Positions 45,520 through 54,668 of a DNA stretch of 64,000 nucleotides are shown in pieces. Under the pieces are notes generated by a model that saw only the letters and a program-made list of their open reading frames with translations, searched no databases and was not told the DNA's origin. Within the stretch, counting starts at the first letter, position 1; the number at the start of each line of letters is the position of its first letter. This stretch comes from JADKCZ01 sp963786945 (GTDB lineage: Bacteria; Myxococcota; Myxococcia; Myxococcales; Anaeromyxobacteraceae), in contig CAWBAO010000001.1 of NCBI GenBank assembly GCA_963786945.1, forward strand, positions 434,001 to 498,000. Direction: 5' to 3'. Position numbers and translations under genes: made by a program.

Positions 45520-46224
45520 TCAGCCCTTGATGAGGCGCTCCAGCAGCTGCCGGGCCGCCGGATCGGACCAGTCCATGTCGCCGATGACGTAGGCGGCGAT
45601 TCGTCCTGACTTGTCCACGATGTAGCTCTCCGGGAACTTCACGTCGTCGGGGGAACAGGCGCCCCGGCCCGTGCAGTACCAGGGGCGGACCGTCTGGCGC
45701 GCCTCCGGGTCCAGCGCCACGGTGACGCCGGCGGGGAGCCGGCCGCCCTGCTCCGGGCTCTTGAAGAACTGCTTCACCAGGTCCACCGACTCGTCGACCG
45801 AGACCGCCACCATCCTGAACTTCCCGGGGTGGCGGGCGACGAGCTCCTGGCCCAGCTTCACCATGCTCGGCATCTCCTTGCCGCAGGGCGGGCACCAGGT
45901 GGCCCAGAAGTTCACGAAGACCACCTGCCCCTTCAGCCGGGCCAGGTCGACGCGGCCGCCGTCGACGGTGGGCAGGCTGAGCGGTGGCGCCACCGGCGGC
46001 GCCTTGGAGAGGAGCAGCTGGCCGAAGACCAGCGGCTCCGCGGCCGGCGCGCTGGGCGGGGGCGGCGCCGGGGACGCCAGGGGCGGGGGGGCCGCCCGGG
46101 CCAGCTGCTCCACCTGGTGGGTCGCGTCCCACGCCATCCAGGCGGCGCCGGCGAGGGCCACCGCGAAGATCCCCACGGCGAGGAGGGCCTGCCGGCTGGG
46201 CTTTCTCGGTTCGGTCTGGGCCAT
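45520..46224 (-). CDS. TlpA/ResA-like membrane-anchored thiol-disulfide protein
   Basis: 234 aa. An N-terminal anchor (QALLAVGIFAVALAGAAWMA) and a Pro/Ala linker (about 40-70) lead to a periplasmic thioredoxin fold with the active site WATWCPPC (CPPC, near residue 110) and a later PESYIVDKSGRIAAYVIGD. An extra Cys pair (PWYCTGRGACSPDD) in the insert is unusual. Probably reduces disulfides in cytochrome c maturation or similar (family role). Confidence 0.92.
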   Translation of the reverse strand: MAQTEPRKPSRQALLAVGIFAVALAGAAWMAWDATHQVEQLARAAPPPLASPAPPPPSAPAAEPLVFGQLLLSKAPPVAPPLSLPTVDGGRVDLARLKGQVVFVNFWATWCPPCGKEMPSMVKLGQELVARHPGKFRMVAVSVDESVDLVKQFFKSPEQGGRLPAGVTVALDPEARQTVRPWYCTGRGACSPDDVKFPESYIVDKSGRIAAYVIGDMDWSDPAARQLLERLIKG

Positions 46225-46290
46225 GATCCGGGCTTATGCCACGGACGCGCCGCTTGCCGCCACCGGCCCGGCGGGCGAGACTCGAGCCCG

Positions 46291-47409
46291 ATGCGCGGCC
46301 TCATGGGCAGCTTCGCGATCCTCCCGCTCCACGACCTGCTCGAGGTGCTCTCGCGGCGCGGGCTGGCGGGGACGCTCACCTGCGAGCGCGGCACCGTCAA
46401 GAAGTCCATCCAGCTCGTCGGCGGCAATGCGGTGGGGGCCTCCTCCAACGACGCTCGCGACCAGCTCGGCCAGCTGCTCGTCAACTTCAACCACCTCGAC
46501 GAGGCCGCCATGCAGCGGGCCATCCAGGTGCAGGAGGAGACGCGCGTCCGCATCGGCCGGGTGCTGGTGATGATCGGCCTGGTCCCCGCCGAGGTGGTGC
46601 GCGAGATGCTGGCCCTCAAGATCCGCGAGACCCTCCTCGACGTCCTGCTCTGGGAGTCGGGGCTCTTCCACTTCGACGACACGCCGCCGGCACCGGTCGA
46701 CGAGCTCGACACCTCGGTGCCGCTCAGCGAGGTGCTGCGCGAGGCGGAGTTCCGCGCCACGGCCTGGAACGCCTTCCGCGGCGAGTTCCCCACCGGCGTG
46801 GGCACGCTGGAGGTGGACGACGCCCGGGTGCCCCCCAGCCTGGCCGCCGACACCGTGGACGGCCGGCTGCTGCGGCTGGCGCGGGAGGGACGGACCATCG
46901 ACGAGATCGGGCTGGCGCTGCGGGCCACCGACTTCCACCTCTACCAGCGGCTCTACGCGCTGGCCCGGCAGGGGATGCTCCGCGCCGCCCCCACCCGCCA
47001 GGCCGGCGCGGCGCCGGTCCAGGTCGGGCCGGGGCTGGCCGAGCTGGTCGAGCGGGCCCGCGGGCTGGTCGCCGACGGGCGGGCCGACGACGCCGAGCTG
47101 GTGGCCACCCGGGCGGTGGCGCTGGCGCCCGGGTCCGCCGAGGCCCACGCCGTGCTGGTGGAGGCGGAGCGGCTCCTCTCCCACCAGCTCCGCGCCGACC
47201 TGCTGGAGCCCGGGCGGGTGGCCCGGCGGCTGGTCGACGCCGGCGCCATCGCCGGCCTGAAGCTCTCCAACGTCGACAAGTACCTGCTCTCCCGCTGCGA
47301 CGGGCAGCGCACCGTGAAGCAGGTGGCGCAGATGGCGCCGCTGCGCGAGCTGGACGTGCTCAAGGCGCTGCGGCGGCTCGCCGACGGCGGCGTGATCGAG
47401 CTGGGGTGA
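46291..47409 (+). CDS. DUF4388 (PATAN/FrgA-type) domain protein
   Basis: 372 aa from ATG 46291. The N-terminal DUF4388 domain (about 1-150) has MGSFAILPLHDLLEVLSRRG, GTLTCERGTVKKSIQLVGGN and LWESGLFHFDDTPPAP. A middle helical part and a C-terminal segment (SNVDKYLLSRCDGQRTVKQV; LDVLKALRRLADGGVIEL) follow. DUF4388 proteins are numerous in Myxococcota and often linked to two-component or fruiting signalling. Its abundance there supports the lineage guess. Confidence 0.87.
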   Translation: MRGLMGSFAILPLHDLLEVLSRRGLAGTLTCERGTVKKSIQLVGGNAVGASSNDARDQLGQLLVNFNHLDEAAMQRAIQVQEETRVRIGRVLVMIGLVPAEVVREMLALKIRETLLDVLLWESGLFHFDDTPPAPVDELDTSVPLSEVLREAEFRATAWNAFRGEFPTGVGTLEVDDARVPPSLAADTVDGRLLRLAREGRTIDEIGLALRATDFHLYQRLYALARQGMLRAAPTRQAGAAPVQVGPGLAELVERARGLVADGRADDAELVATRAVALAPGSAEAHAVLVEAERLLSHQLRADLLEPGRVARRLVDAGAIAGLKLSNVDKYLLSRCDGQRTVKQVAQMAPLRELDVLKALRRLADGGVIELG

Positions 47410-47416
47410 GGACCCG

Positions 47417-48313
47417 TCAGCCCTCGGCCCCGCCCGGGCCCGCCACCAGGTAGGGGTTCTGGCCGAGCCGCCGGTAGCCGCGCTCCCCCACCATCAGGTC
47501 GAGGGCCAGGGTGGCCACGTCGTCGGCGAGCGGCTCGAGCTGCGGCCCCTGCTCCACGTAGAGCAGCTTCAGGAAGGCCTGGCAGCCGTCGCAGGCCTCG
47601 GCCCGGGCCGGCCCCGGGGCGCCCTCGAGGGCCAGGTAGGAGACCGCCGCGGAGGAGCGGCACAGCACGCACTGGGCCCGGGTGTGGTGCCACCAGGTGG
47701 CGCACAGGCCGCAGACCAGGTAGCGGAGCTTGTCGTCGCCCAGCACCACCCCGACCGTCGGCGAGGACCCGCAGATCGGGCAGCCCTCCCCGGCGCGCGC
47801 CACCGCCGCGGGGGCGATCCCGGCGGCCAGGCCGGTGAAGGCCACCTGCAGCGCCGCCCCGGCGAACGGCGCCACCGCGACGTCGAGCGGGCCGGCTCGC
47901 CCCGCCAGCAGCCGCTCCGCCAGCCCGTCGAGGTCGGCCGGCGGGAGCCGCCCCAGCCGCTCCAGCGCGGCGTCGACCGGCGGCGGCGCCGCGACGCCGT
48001 CGAGCTCGGTGAGGAGCAGGCCCAGCGCCTCGCGCCAGGCGGGCGGCGGCGCGGCCAGGTCGAGGGGGAGGGCGCCGGCCGCCGGGGCCGGGGCCGGTGG
48101 CAGCCGGAGCCGCTCGGCCACCGCCCGCTGCGCCGTCGCCAGCCGCGCCAGCAGCGCCAGGTAGTCGCCGGCGGCGTGGCCCGGCGCCAGGGCCCCGAAG
48201 CGCGCGGCCCGCCGGGAGAAGAGCGGGGCCGCGCCGGGGTGCGGGCGCAGGTAGGGGACCTCGCCCAGCTCCCCGCCGCCGGTCAGGCCGCCCGCCGGCG
48301 CGGCCGGGCTCAC
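47417..48313 (-). CDS. fdhE: FdhE, formate dehydrogenase accessory (maturation) protein
   Basis: 298 aa from GTG 48313, overlapping the fdhC stop. Four CxxC-type rubredoxin-like pairs are present: CPICGSSPTVG, CGLCATWWH, CVLCRSS and CDGCQAFLK, holding iron as in FdhE. FdhE is required for activity of the membrane formate dehydrogenases in the cell. It closes the operon fdhA-B-C-E. Confidence 0.92.
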   Translation of the reverse strand: MSPAAPAGGLTGGGELGEVPYLRPHPGAAPLFSRRAARFGALAPGHAAGDYLALLARLATAQRAVAERLRLPPAPAPAAGALPLDLAAPPPAWREALGLLLTELDGVAAPPPVDAALERLGRLPPADLDGLAERLLAGRAGPLDVAVAPFAGAALQVAFTGLAAGIAPAAVARAGEGCPICGSSPTVGVVLGDDKLRYLVCGLCATWWHHTRAQCVLCRSSAAVSYLALEGAPGPARAEACDGCQAFLKLLYVEQGPQLEPLADDVATLALDLMVGERGYRRLGQNPYLVAGPGGAEG

Positions 48314-48948
48314 CCGCCGCCCTTGCCGGTCAGGTCCCGCTCCCAGGCCGGGTGGTGGAACCTGGCCCAGGCCCGGCTCACGGTGCCGCGGATCATGGCG
48401 TCGATGGAGCCCCTGGTCCAGATGGCCGCGTAGACGTGGATGCCGATCCCCACGAACATGACGAAGGCGCAGACGGAGTGGATGAGCCCGGCGGCCCGGC
48501 GGGCCCCGGCCGAGAAGTGGGGCGCGAACCAGGGCTGCCAGAGCATCACCCCGGTGGCCGCCAGCGCGGCGATGAGCGGGACCATCGACCAGTACATGAG
48601 CTTCTGCCCGGCGTTGTACTTGTGGGTCTGCCCCACGTCGGGGTGCTCGTTGCGCATGTAGGCGGCCATGTGCGCCACCCACTTCGAGTCGTCGGGCCGC
48701 CAGCGGTTGTCGGCCATCAGCAGCGCTGCGTACGGGTAGAAGAGGATCACCAGCGCCACGCCCGCCAGCGGGTGGATGAAGCGCATCAGCGACCCGCCCC
48801 CGAAGACGCCGGAGAGCCAGAAGAAGAACGGCGAGAAGAGGGCCAGCCCGGAGAGGAAGAGGAAGGTGAAGGCGATGGCCACCGCCCAGTGGGCGACGCG
48901 CGCGCCGTTGCTGTGGCGGAGGATGAGGTCCTTGCCGGAGCCGGTCAT
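48310..48948 (-). CDS. fdhC: Formate dehydrogenase gamma subunit, cytochrome b556
   Basis: 212 aa (E. coli FdnI 217 aa), integral membrane di-heme cytochrome b that passes electrons from FdhB to quinone. Four helices; heme-ligand histidines appear in SNGARVAHWAVAIAF, MRFIHPLAGVALVILF and AGLIHSVCAFVMFVGIGIH. ATG overlaps the fdhB stop (ATGA). Confidence 0.94.
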   Translation of the reverse strand: MTGSGKDLILRHSNGARVAHWAVAIAFTFLFLSGLALFSPFFFWLSGVFGGGSLMRFIHPLAGVALVILFYPYAALLMADNRWRPDDSKWVAHMAAYMRNEHPDVGQTHKYNAGQKLMYWSMVPLIAALAATGVMLWQPWFAPHFSAGARRAAGLIHSVCAFVMFVGIGIHVYAAIWTRGSIDAMIRGTVSRAWARFHHPAWERDLTGKGGG

Positions 48949-49821
48949 GGCTTCACCCCCTGCTGGTCCTCGGGCGGCACTTCCAGCGGCCCGCGGCGCA
49001 TGTAGTGGAGGATGCCGGCGGCCAGCACCGCGAACATGGTGGCCACGCCGGCGGCGCGGGCCAGGCCGCTGCGCCAGACCTGCAGCAGCGGGCCCACCCG
49101 CGGGTTGGCGGGCAGGCCATAGGCCTCCGGCCGGTCGCCGTGGGGCAGCACCAGCACCACGTGCGTGCCGCCCACCCCCTTGGGATCGTAGACCGCCGCC
49201 CTGGCGAAGCCCCGCTCCCGCAGGTCCTCCAGCCGGTGCTCGGCCTGGAAGACCATGTCCTCCTTGGAGCCGAAGGAGAGGGCCTGCGTCGGGCAGGCCT
49301 TCACGCAGGCCGGCTCCAGCCCCACCGTGACCCGGTCGGAGCAGAGGGTGCACTTGTAGACCTTGGCGTCCTTGGCGGAGAGGCGCGGGATGTGGAACGG
49401 GCACCCCGCCGTGCAGTAGCCGCAGCCGATGCACTGGTCCTGCTGGAAGTCGACGATGCCGTTGGAGTACTGCACGATGGCGCCCGGGGGCCGGGCAGGC
49501 CTTGAGGCAGCCCGGGTCCTGGCAGTGCAGGCAGCCGTCCTTGAGGATGAGCCACTGCAGCCGGCCGTCGATGACCTCCTCGGTGAAGCGCATCAGCGTC
49601 CAGGACTGGTCGGAGAGGTCGGGCGGGCTGGTGTAGAAGCCCTCCTGGACCCCCACCACGTCGCGCAGGTCGTTCCACTCCATGCAGGCCGACTGGCAGG
49701 CCTTGCAGCCGATGCAGCGCGAGAGGTCGATGAGCTTGGCCACCTCCAGCGTGCTGCGCGCCTGCGGTGGCGTGGAGGTGCTGGCCGAGCGGCTGACGAC
49801 GTCGAGTGACATGAGTGCCAT
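48945..49821 (-). CDS. fdhB: Formate dehydrogenase beta (iron-sulfur) subunit, with one frameshift
   Basis: FdnH-like subunit carrying four [4Fe-4S] clusters, about 292 aa after correction (FdnH 294). Start ATG 49819-49821 with GAGG 6 bases upstream. Upstream frame: LIDLSRCIGCKACQSACMEW ... KDGCLHCQDPGCLKACPAPG; downstream frame: QYSNGIVDFQQDQCIGCGYC ... CTLCSDRVTVG ... a C-terminal membrane anchor (MFAVLAAGILHYM). The break is at about 49482-49486, where one extra C on plus (G in coding sense, ccGGCgcc read as ccGGGCgcc) destroys the frame; removing it gives CLKACPAPGAIVQYSNG, as in the family. Most likely a sequence error in a working operon. Confidence 0.9.
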
Positions 49822-49829
49822 GGCGCGCC

Positions 49830-52800
49830 TCAGGCCTTCTGGACGTCGACCAGGAACGCCTTGAACTCCGGCGTCTGGATGTTGGCGTCGCCCACGAACG
49901 GCGTGAGCGTGTTGACCAGGTACCCTGGCCTGGTCAGCCCCTCGAACCCCCAGTGGATGGGCAGCCCGACGGTGTGGACCTCCTGTCCCTCGACGGTGAG
50001 GGCGTGGATGCGCCTGGTCACCAGCGCCTTCACCTTGATCTGGCCGCGCCTGGAGCGGACCACGACCCGCTCGCCGTTGCGGATGCCCCGCAGCCTGGCC
50101 AGCTCCTCGCCGATCTCCACGAAGGCCTCCGGCTGCAGCACCGCGCCGATCCGCGTGTGCTTGGTCCAGAAGTGGAAGTGCTCGGTGAGCCGGTAGGTGG
50201 TGGCCACGAAGGGGAAGTCCTTGGCGGTGCCGAACTTCTCGCGGTCCCCCTGGTAGACCCGGGCGGCCGGGTTGGAGAGCGTCTTCCCCGCCCCCCTGGG
50301 CGAGAACGGGTTGACGGAGAGTGGCGTCTCGAACGGCTCGTAGTGCTCCGGGAACGGCCCCTCGGCCATGCCGCCCAGGGCGAAGAGCTTGCCCACCCCC
50401 TCGGCGTTCATGATGAAGGGCGACATGCCCTCCTCGGGCGGCGCGTCGATCTTGAAGTCGGGCACGTCGGGGCCCACCCACCTCGTGCCGTTCCAGGAGA
50501 GGTACTTGCGGGCGGCGTTCCACGGCTTGCCGGCCGGGTCGGCCGAGGCGCGGTTGTAGAGGATGCGCCGGTTGGCCGGCCAGGCCCAGGCCCACCCCAG
50601 GGTGTTGCCCAGGCCGGTGGGATCGGCGGCGTCGCGCCGGGCCATCTGGTTCCCGTTCTGGGTCCAGCTCCCGCAGAAGATCCAGCAGCCGCAGGCGGTG
50701 GTGCCGTCGGCCTGCAGGTGGGCGAAGGTGGCCAGCTGCTCCCCCGCCCTGGCCAGCGCCTTGGCCTTGTCCTTGGGGTCGGGGATGTCGGCCAGCGCCC
50801 TGCCGTTGAACTCGCGGGCCAGCTCGTCGGCCGAGGGAGCGCGGGGCTGCAGGTAGGGCCACGGCATCTTGACGATGGGATCCGGGAAGGTGCCGCCCTC
50901 CTTCTGGTAGAGGGCCCGCACCGCCATGAAGATCTCCGCCATGATCTCGGGGTCGCCCTTGGCCTCGCCGGGAGGCTCGGCCGCCTTCCAGTGCCACTGC
51001 AGCCAGCGGCCGCTGTTGGTGAGCGAGCCGTCCTCCTCGGCGAAGCAGGTGGAGGGGAGGCGGAAGACCTCGGTGGGGATCGACTTGCTGTCGACGTCGT
51101 TGAACTCGCCGGCGCTCTTCCAGAAGGTGGAGGTCTCGGTCGAGAGCGGGTCGATCACCACCAGGTACTTGAGCCTGGAGAGGGCGGCGGTCAGCTTGCC
51201 CTTGTCGGGGACCGAGGCCAGCGGGTTGAAGCCCTGGCAGAAGTACCCGTTGATCTTCCCCTGGTGCATCAGCTCGAAGGCCGCGAGGATGTCGTAGGTC
51301 TTGTCGTTCTTGGGCAGCCAGTCGAAGCGGAAGTCGTTCTCCCGGGTCGCCTCGGCGCCGAACCAGGCCTTGAGCAGGGAGACGAAGAACTTCGGGTAGT
51401 TCTGCCAGTAGTTCATCTGCCCGGGACGCAGCGCCCTGGGCGTCTTCTTCTCCAGGTAGGTCTTGAGGTCCGGCTCCTTCTCGCTGGGGAGCGTGAGGTA
51501 GCCGGGGAGCAGGTGGCTCATGACGCCCAGGTCGGTGAGCCCCTGGATGTTGGAGTGGCCGCGCAGCGCGTTCACGCCGCCGCCGGGGACGCCCATGTTG
51601 CCGAGCAACAGCTGGATGCAGGCGATGGCCCGGATGTTCTGCGAGCCGACGGTGTGCTGCGTCCAGCCCAGCGCGTAGAGGCTGGTCATGGCCCGGTCGG
51701 GGGCCGACGTGGAGGCGATGACCTTGCAGATCTCCAGGAACTCCGCGGCCGGCACGCCGGTGGTGCGGGCCACCAGCTCCGGCGTGTAGCGGGCGTAGTG
51801 GCGCTTCATGGCCTGGTAGACGCAGTCCGGATCCTGCAGCGTCGGGTCGACCCTGGCGTAGCCGTCCTTGTCGAGCTGGTAGGCCCAGGTGGCCTTGTCG
51901 TAGCTGCGCTTGCCCTCGTCGTAGCCGGTGAAGAGCCCGTCCTCGAAGCCGAAGTCCGGGCGCAGCAGGAAGGGGGCGTTGGTGTAGGAGCGGACGTACT
52001 CCTTCTGGATGGCGTCGTTCTCCAGCAGGTAGCGGATGACGCCGCCGAGGAAGGCGATGTCGGTGCCGGGGCGGATCTGCGCGAACCTGTCGGCCACCGC
52101 GGCGGTCCGCGTGAAGCGCGGATCGACCACGATGAGCCGGGCCTTGTTCTTGATCTTGGCCTCGATGACCCACTTGAACCCGCAGGGGTGGGCCTCGGCG
52201 GGGTTGCCGCCCATCACCAGCACCACGTCGGCGTTCTTGATGTCCGCCCAGTGGTTCGTCATCGCGCCACGGCCGAACGTCGGGGCCAGACCGGCCACCG
52301 TCGGGCCGTGTCAAACCCGCGCCTGGTTGTCCAGGGCGGTCATCCCCAGCGCCCGGATGACCTTGTTGGTGATGTAGCCCGCCTCGTTGGACGAGGCCGA
52401 CGCCGCCAGGAAGGCGACGCTGGTCCAGCGGTTGACGGTGACGTCGCCGCTCTTCTGCAGGAAGTTCTGGTCGCGGTCGTCCTTCATGAGCCGGGCGATC
52501 CGGTTGATGGCGAACTCCCAGCTGACCCGCTTCCACTCGGTCTCGCCCGGCCCGCGGTACTCCGGGTACTTGAGCCGGTTGGGGCTGTGGATGAAGTCGA
52601 GCAGGGCCGAGCCCTTGGGGCAGAGCGTGCCGCGGTTGACCGGGTGATCGGGATCGCCCTCGACGTGGATGATCTCGGTGCGGGCGTTCTTCGACCCGTC
52701 GCCGAGGCCGTAGAGGATGATGCCGCAGCCGACCGAGCAGTAGGGGCAGGTGTTGCGCGTCTCCGAGGTCCGGGCCAGCTTGAACTGGCGCACCTCCGCC

Positions 52801-52895
52801 AGCGCGCGGGTGGGGGAGAAGCCGAGGGCGGCCAGGCTGCTGCCGGCCAGCCCCCCGGCGGTGACCTTCACGAACTGTCTGCGGGTGACGGCCAT
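49830..52895 (-). CDS. fdhA: Formate dehydrogenase alpha subunit (selenocysteine, molybdopterin), FdnG-like
   Basis: Catalytic subunit of the membrane respiratory formate dehydrogenase, oxidising formate to CO2 outside the inner membrane. 1021 aa when UGA at 52311-52313 (codon 195) is read as selenocysteine: NQARV-U-HGPTVAGLAPTFG, nearly identical to E. coli FdnG around its Sec196. The N-terminus has a Tat signal (VTRRQFVKVTAGGLAG), then a [4Fe-4S] motif CPYCSVGC. The start ATG 52893-52895 has GGAGGT 8 bases ahead. Molybdopterin-binding blocks (GWTQHTVGSQNIRAI; NALRGHSNIQGLTDLG; TSTFWKSAGEFNDVD) follow in order. Conventional gene callers would split it at the UGA. Confidence 0.97.
52281..52300 (-). 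promoter_or_regulatory. SECIS element of fdhA
   Basis: Hairpin just downstream of the UGA on the mRNA sense (counting U of UGA as 1): C14 G15 G16, bulged U17, G18 G19 C20 C21, apical loop G22 G23 U24 C25 U26, then G27 G28 C29 C30 and C31 C32 G33. This reproduces the bulged U17 and loop G23/U24 known to be recognised by SelB in E. coli fdhF and fdnG, at the same distances. All stem pairs are Watson-Crick. Confidence 0.92.
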
Positions 52896-53077
52896 GCGCA
52901 GGACCTCCGAGGCGAGAGGACCAGCGATGCTAGGCAGGCGCGATGCGGGATCGGAAGGGGGAACGGGGTGAAAATGGGGTCCCCGCGCGACGCGGTGCGG
53001 CGCGTTGCGGTGGCGCACCGCGGCGTGGACGAGGGGGGCCGCGGACGTCGGGCTATGATGCCGCGGCGCCTCCCTCC

Positions 53078-54667
53078 ATGACCGACCACGACACCGCGCG
53101 CGCCAGGCCTGCGCCATCGAGGGGGGCCCACCGCCGCGTCCTCCGCAACACCACCTGGCTGGTCGTGGCCCAGGCGCTGGGGGCGCCGCTCGCCATCGCG
53201 GTCAACGCCGTGATGGGCCGCCACCTGGGCGCCGTCGACTTCGGCTACATCTACCTGGCCAGCACCTTCGGCGGACTCGGCCTCCACCTGGTGGAGTGGG
53301 GCCAGTCCACCGCCCTCCCCGGCCTTGTGGCCGTGGACCGCGGCCGGGCCGGGGTGCTCCTGGGGAGCACCCTCGCCTGGCGCGCGGGCACCGCCATCCT
53401 GGTCTTCGGAGGGCTGGCGGCCGGCTGCCACCTGGCCGGGTGCGATCCGAGCCTGCAGGTGGCTGTGGCGCTGGTGGGCGCCGCCCTGGCCCTCGGATCG
53501 CTGGCGCGGGCCTGCCACGACGCGGTCCGCGGCCTGGAGCGCGTCGAGCTGGCCGCGCTGGCCATCGCCGGCCAGCCGCTGCTCACCGCCGCCATCGTTG
53601 TGCCCACCTTGCTCATGGGCGGCGGCCTCCGGGCGGCGCTCGGGGCGCAGGTGGTGGTGGCGGCGCTGGGGCTTGCGGCCCTGGCGCTGGCCTTGCGCCC
53701 CATGGGGATCTCCGGCCTGGCGATCCGGGGCGAGGCCATGCGTCAGGTGGTGCGGGCGGGATCGCCCTTCTTGGTGCTGGGTGTGGCCGGCGCCGTCCAC
53801 CCCAACGTGGACGCGCTCCTGCTCTCCTGGCTGGCCCCGCCGGAGGTGGTGGGCTGGCACGCGGCTGCCATGAAGCTGGTGGGGGCGCTGGTCTTCCCTG
53901 CCTCCTCGCTCATCGCCGCGCTCTACCCCACGCTCTACCGGCTCCACGCCCAGGACCGCGAGACCTATCGCGCCACGGCCGTGGCGGCGCTCCGCACCGC
54001 CACCATCCTGGTGGTTCCGCTGGCCGCCGGCTGTGCGCTCTACCCCGAGGCCGGCGTGGCCATCTTCGGCGAGGCCGCCTTCGGTCCGGCCCTCGGCAAT
54101 CTCCGGGCCCTCGCCCCCTACGTGCTCCTCCTCTACGGCTCGATGACGCTGGGCTGCAGCCTCTCCGCGGCCGGCCGCCAGCGACCCTGGGCGCTGCTCC
54201 AGCTCGGTGGCCTGGTCGTGGCCACGGTGCTCGATCTCCTCCTCATCCCATGGTTCCAGGCCCGCACCGGTAACGGCGGCCTCGGGGGTGGCCGCGTCCC
54301 TGGTGGCCTGCGAGGTGCTGATGCTGGCGGGAGCGGCCTGGCTCGCTCCGGCCGGCCTCATGGGGAGGACCCTGCTCTTCACGGCGCTGCGCGCCGCCGG
54401 CGCCGCGGCAGCGATGGTCCTGGCCGCCGGGCTGCTCCGCGGGCTGCCATCCATTCGTCGCGGCCCCGCTGTCGGTGGCTGGCCTACGCCGACGGCGCTG
54501 GCGACTCCTGGGCGGCCCGGAGGAGCTTCGGCGCGCTCCGCGAGCTCGGTCCGAGAACGCTTGGCCCGCTGGTCGCACACGCTGACTCCGCTGGGGGAGG
54601 ACCGATCCGCGCGGAGCGCGGGTCGTCTGTCCTTGGGACTGCGAACCGTGGAGCCGGCCCGTCGTAG
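53078..54667 (+). CDS. Polysaccharide/lipid flippase (Wzx/MATE-MurJ-like), C-terminal part frame-broken
   Basis: Integral membrane flippase of the oligosaccharide/polysaccharide exporter type from ATG 53078, about 12-14 helices. N-terminal block RRVLRNTTWLVVAQALGAPL and VDFGYIYLASTFGGLGLHLV are typical. The frame changes near 54284-54288 (a G run; removing one G gives GLGVAASLVACEVLMLAGAA) and again around 54450-54560, where the C-terminal tail (LGGPEELRALRE-like) is scattered over frames. The end position is therefore approximate. It precedes the lipopeptide synthetase and may export its product (inference). Confidence 0.8.
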   Translation: MTDHDTARARPAPSRGAHRRVLRNTTWLVVAQALGAPLAIAVNAVMGRHLGAVDFGYIYLASTFGGLGLHLVEWGQSTALPGLVAVDRGRAGVLLGSTLAWRAGTAILVFGGLAAGCHLAGCDPSLQVAVALVGAALALGSLARACHDAVRGLERVELAALAIAGQPLLTAAIVVPTLLMGGGLRAALGAQVVVAALGLAALALALRPMGISGLAIRGEAMRQVVRAGSPFLVLGVAGAVHPNVDALLLSWLAPPEVVGWHAAAMKLVGALVFPASSLIAALYPTLYRLHAQDRETYRATAVAALRTATILVVPLAAGCALYPEAGVAIFGEAAFGPALGNLRALAPYVLLLYGSMTLGCSLSAAGRQRPWALLQLGGLVVATVLDLLLIPWFQARTGNGGLGGGRVPGGLRGADAGGSGLARSGRPHGEDPALHGAARRRRRGSDGPGRRAAPRAAIHSSRPRCRWLAYADGAGDSWAARRSFGALRELGPRTLGPLVAHADSAGGGPIRAERGSSVLGTANRGAGPS

Positions 54668-54668
54668 T

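Noticed and set aside
52296..52298. fdhA as two genes split at the TGA, the second starting at GTG 52296-52298
   Set aside because: The TGA is in the invariant Sec position of FdnG and a SECIS follows.
49815..53081. A 1088-aa plus-strand ORF opposite fdhA
   Set aside because: Antisense of a highly conserved gene; composition typical of a high-GC shadow.
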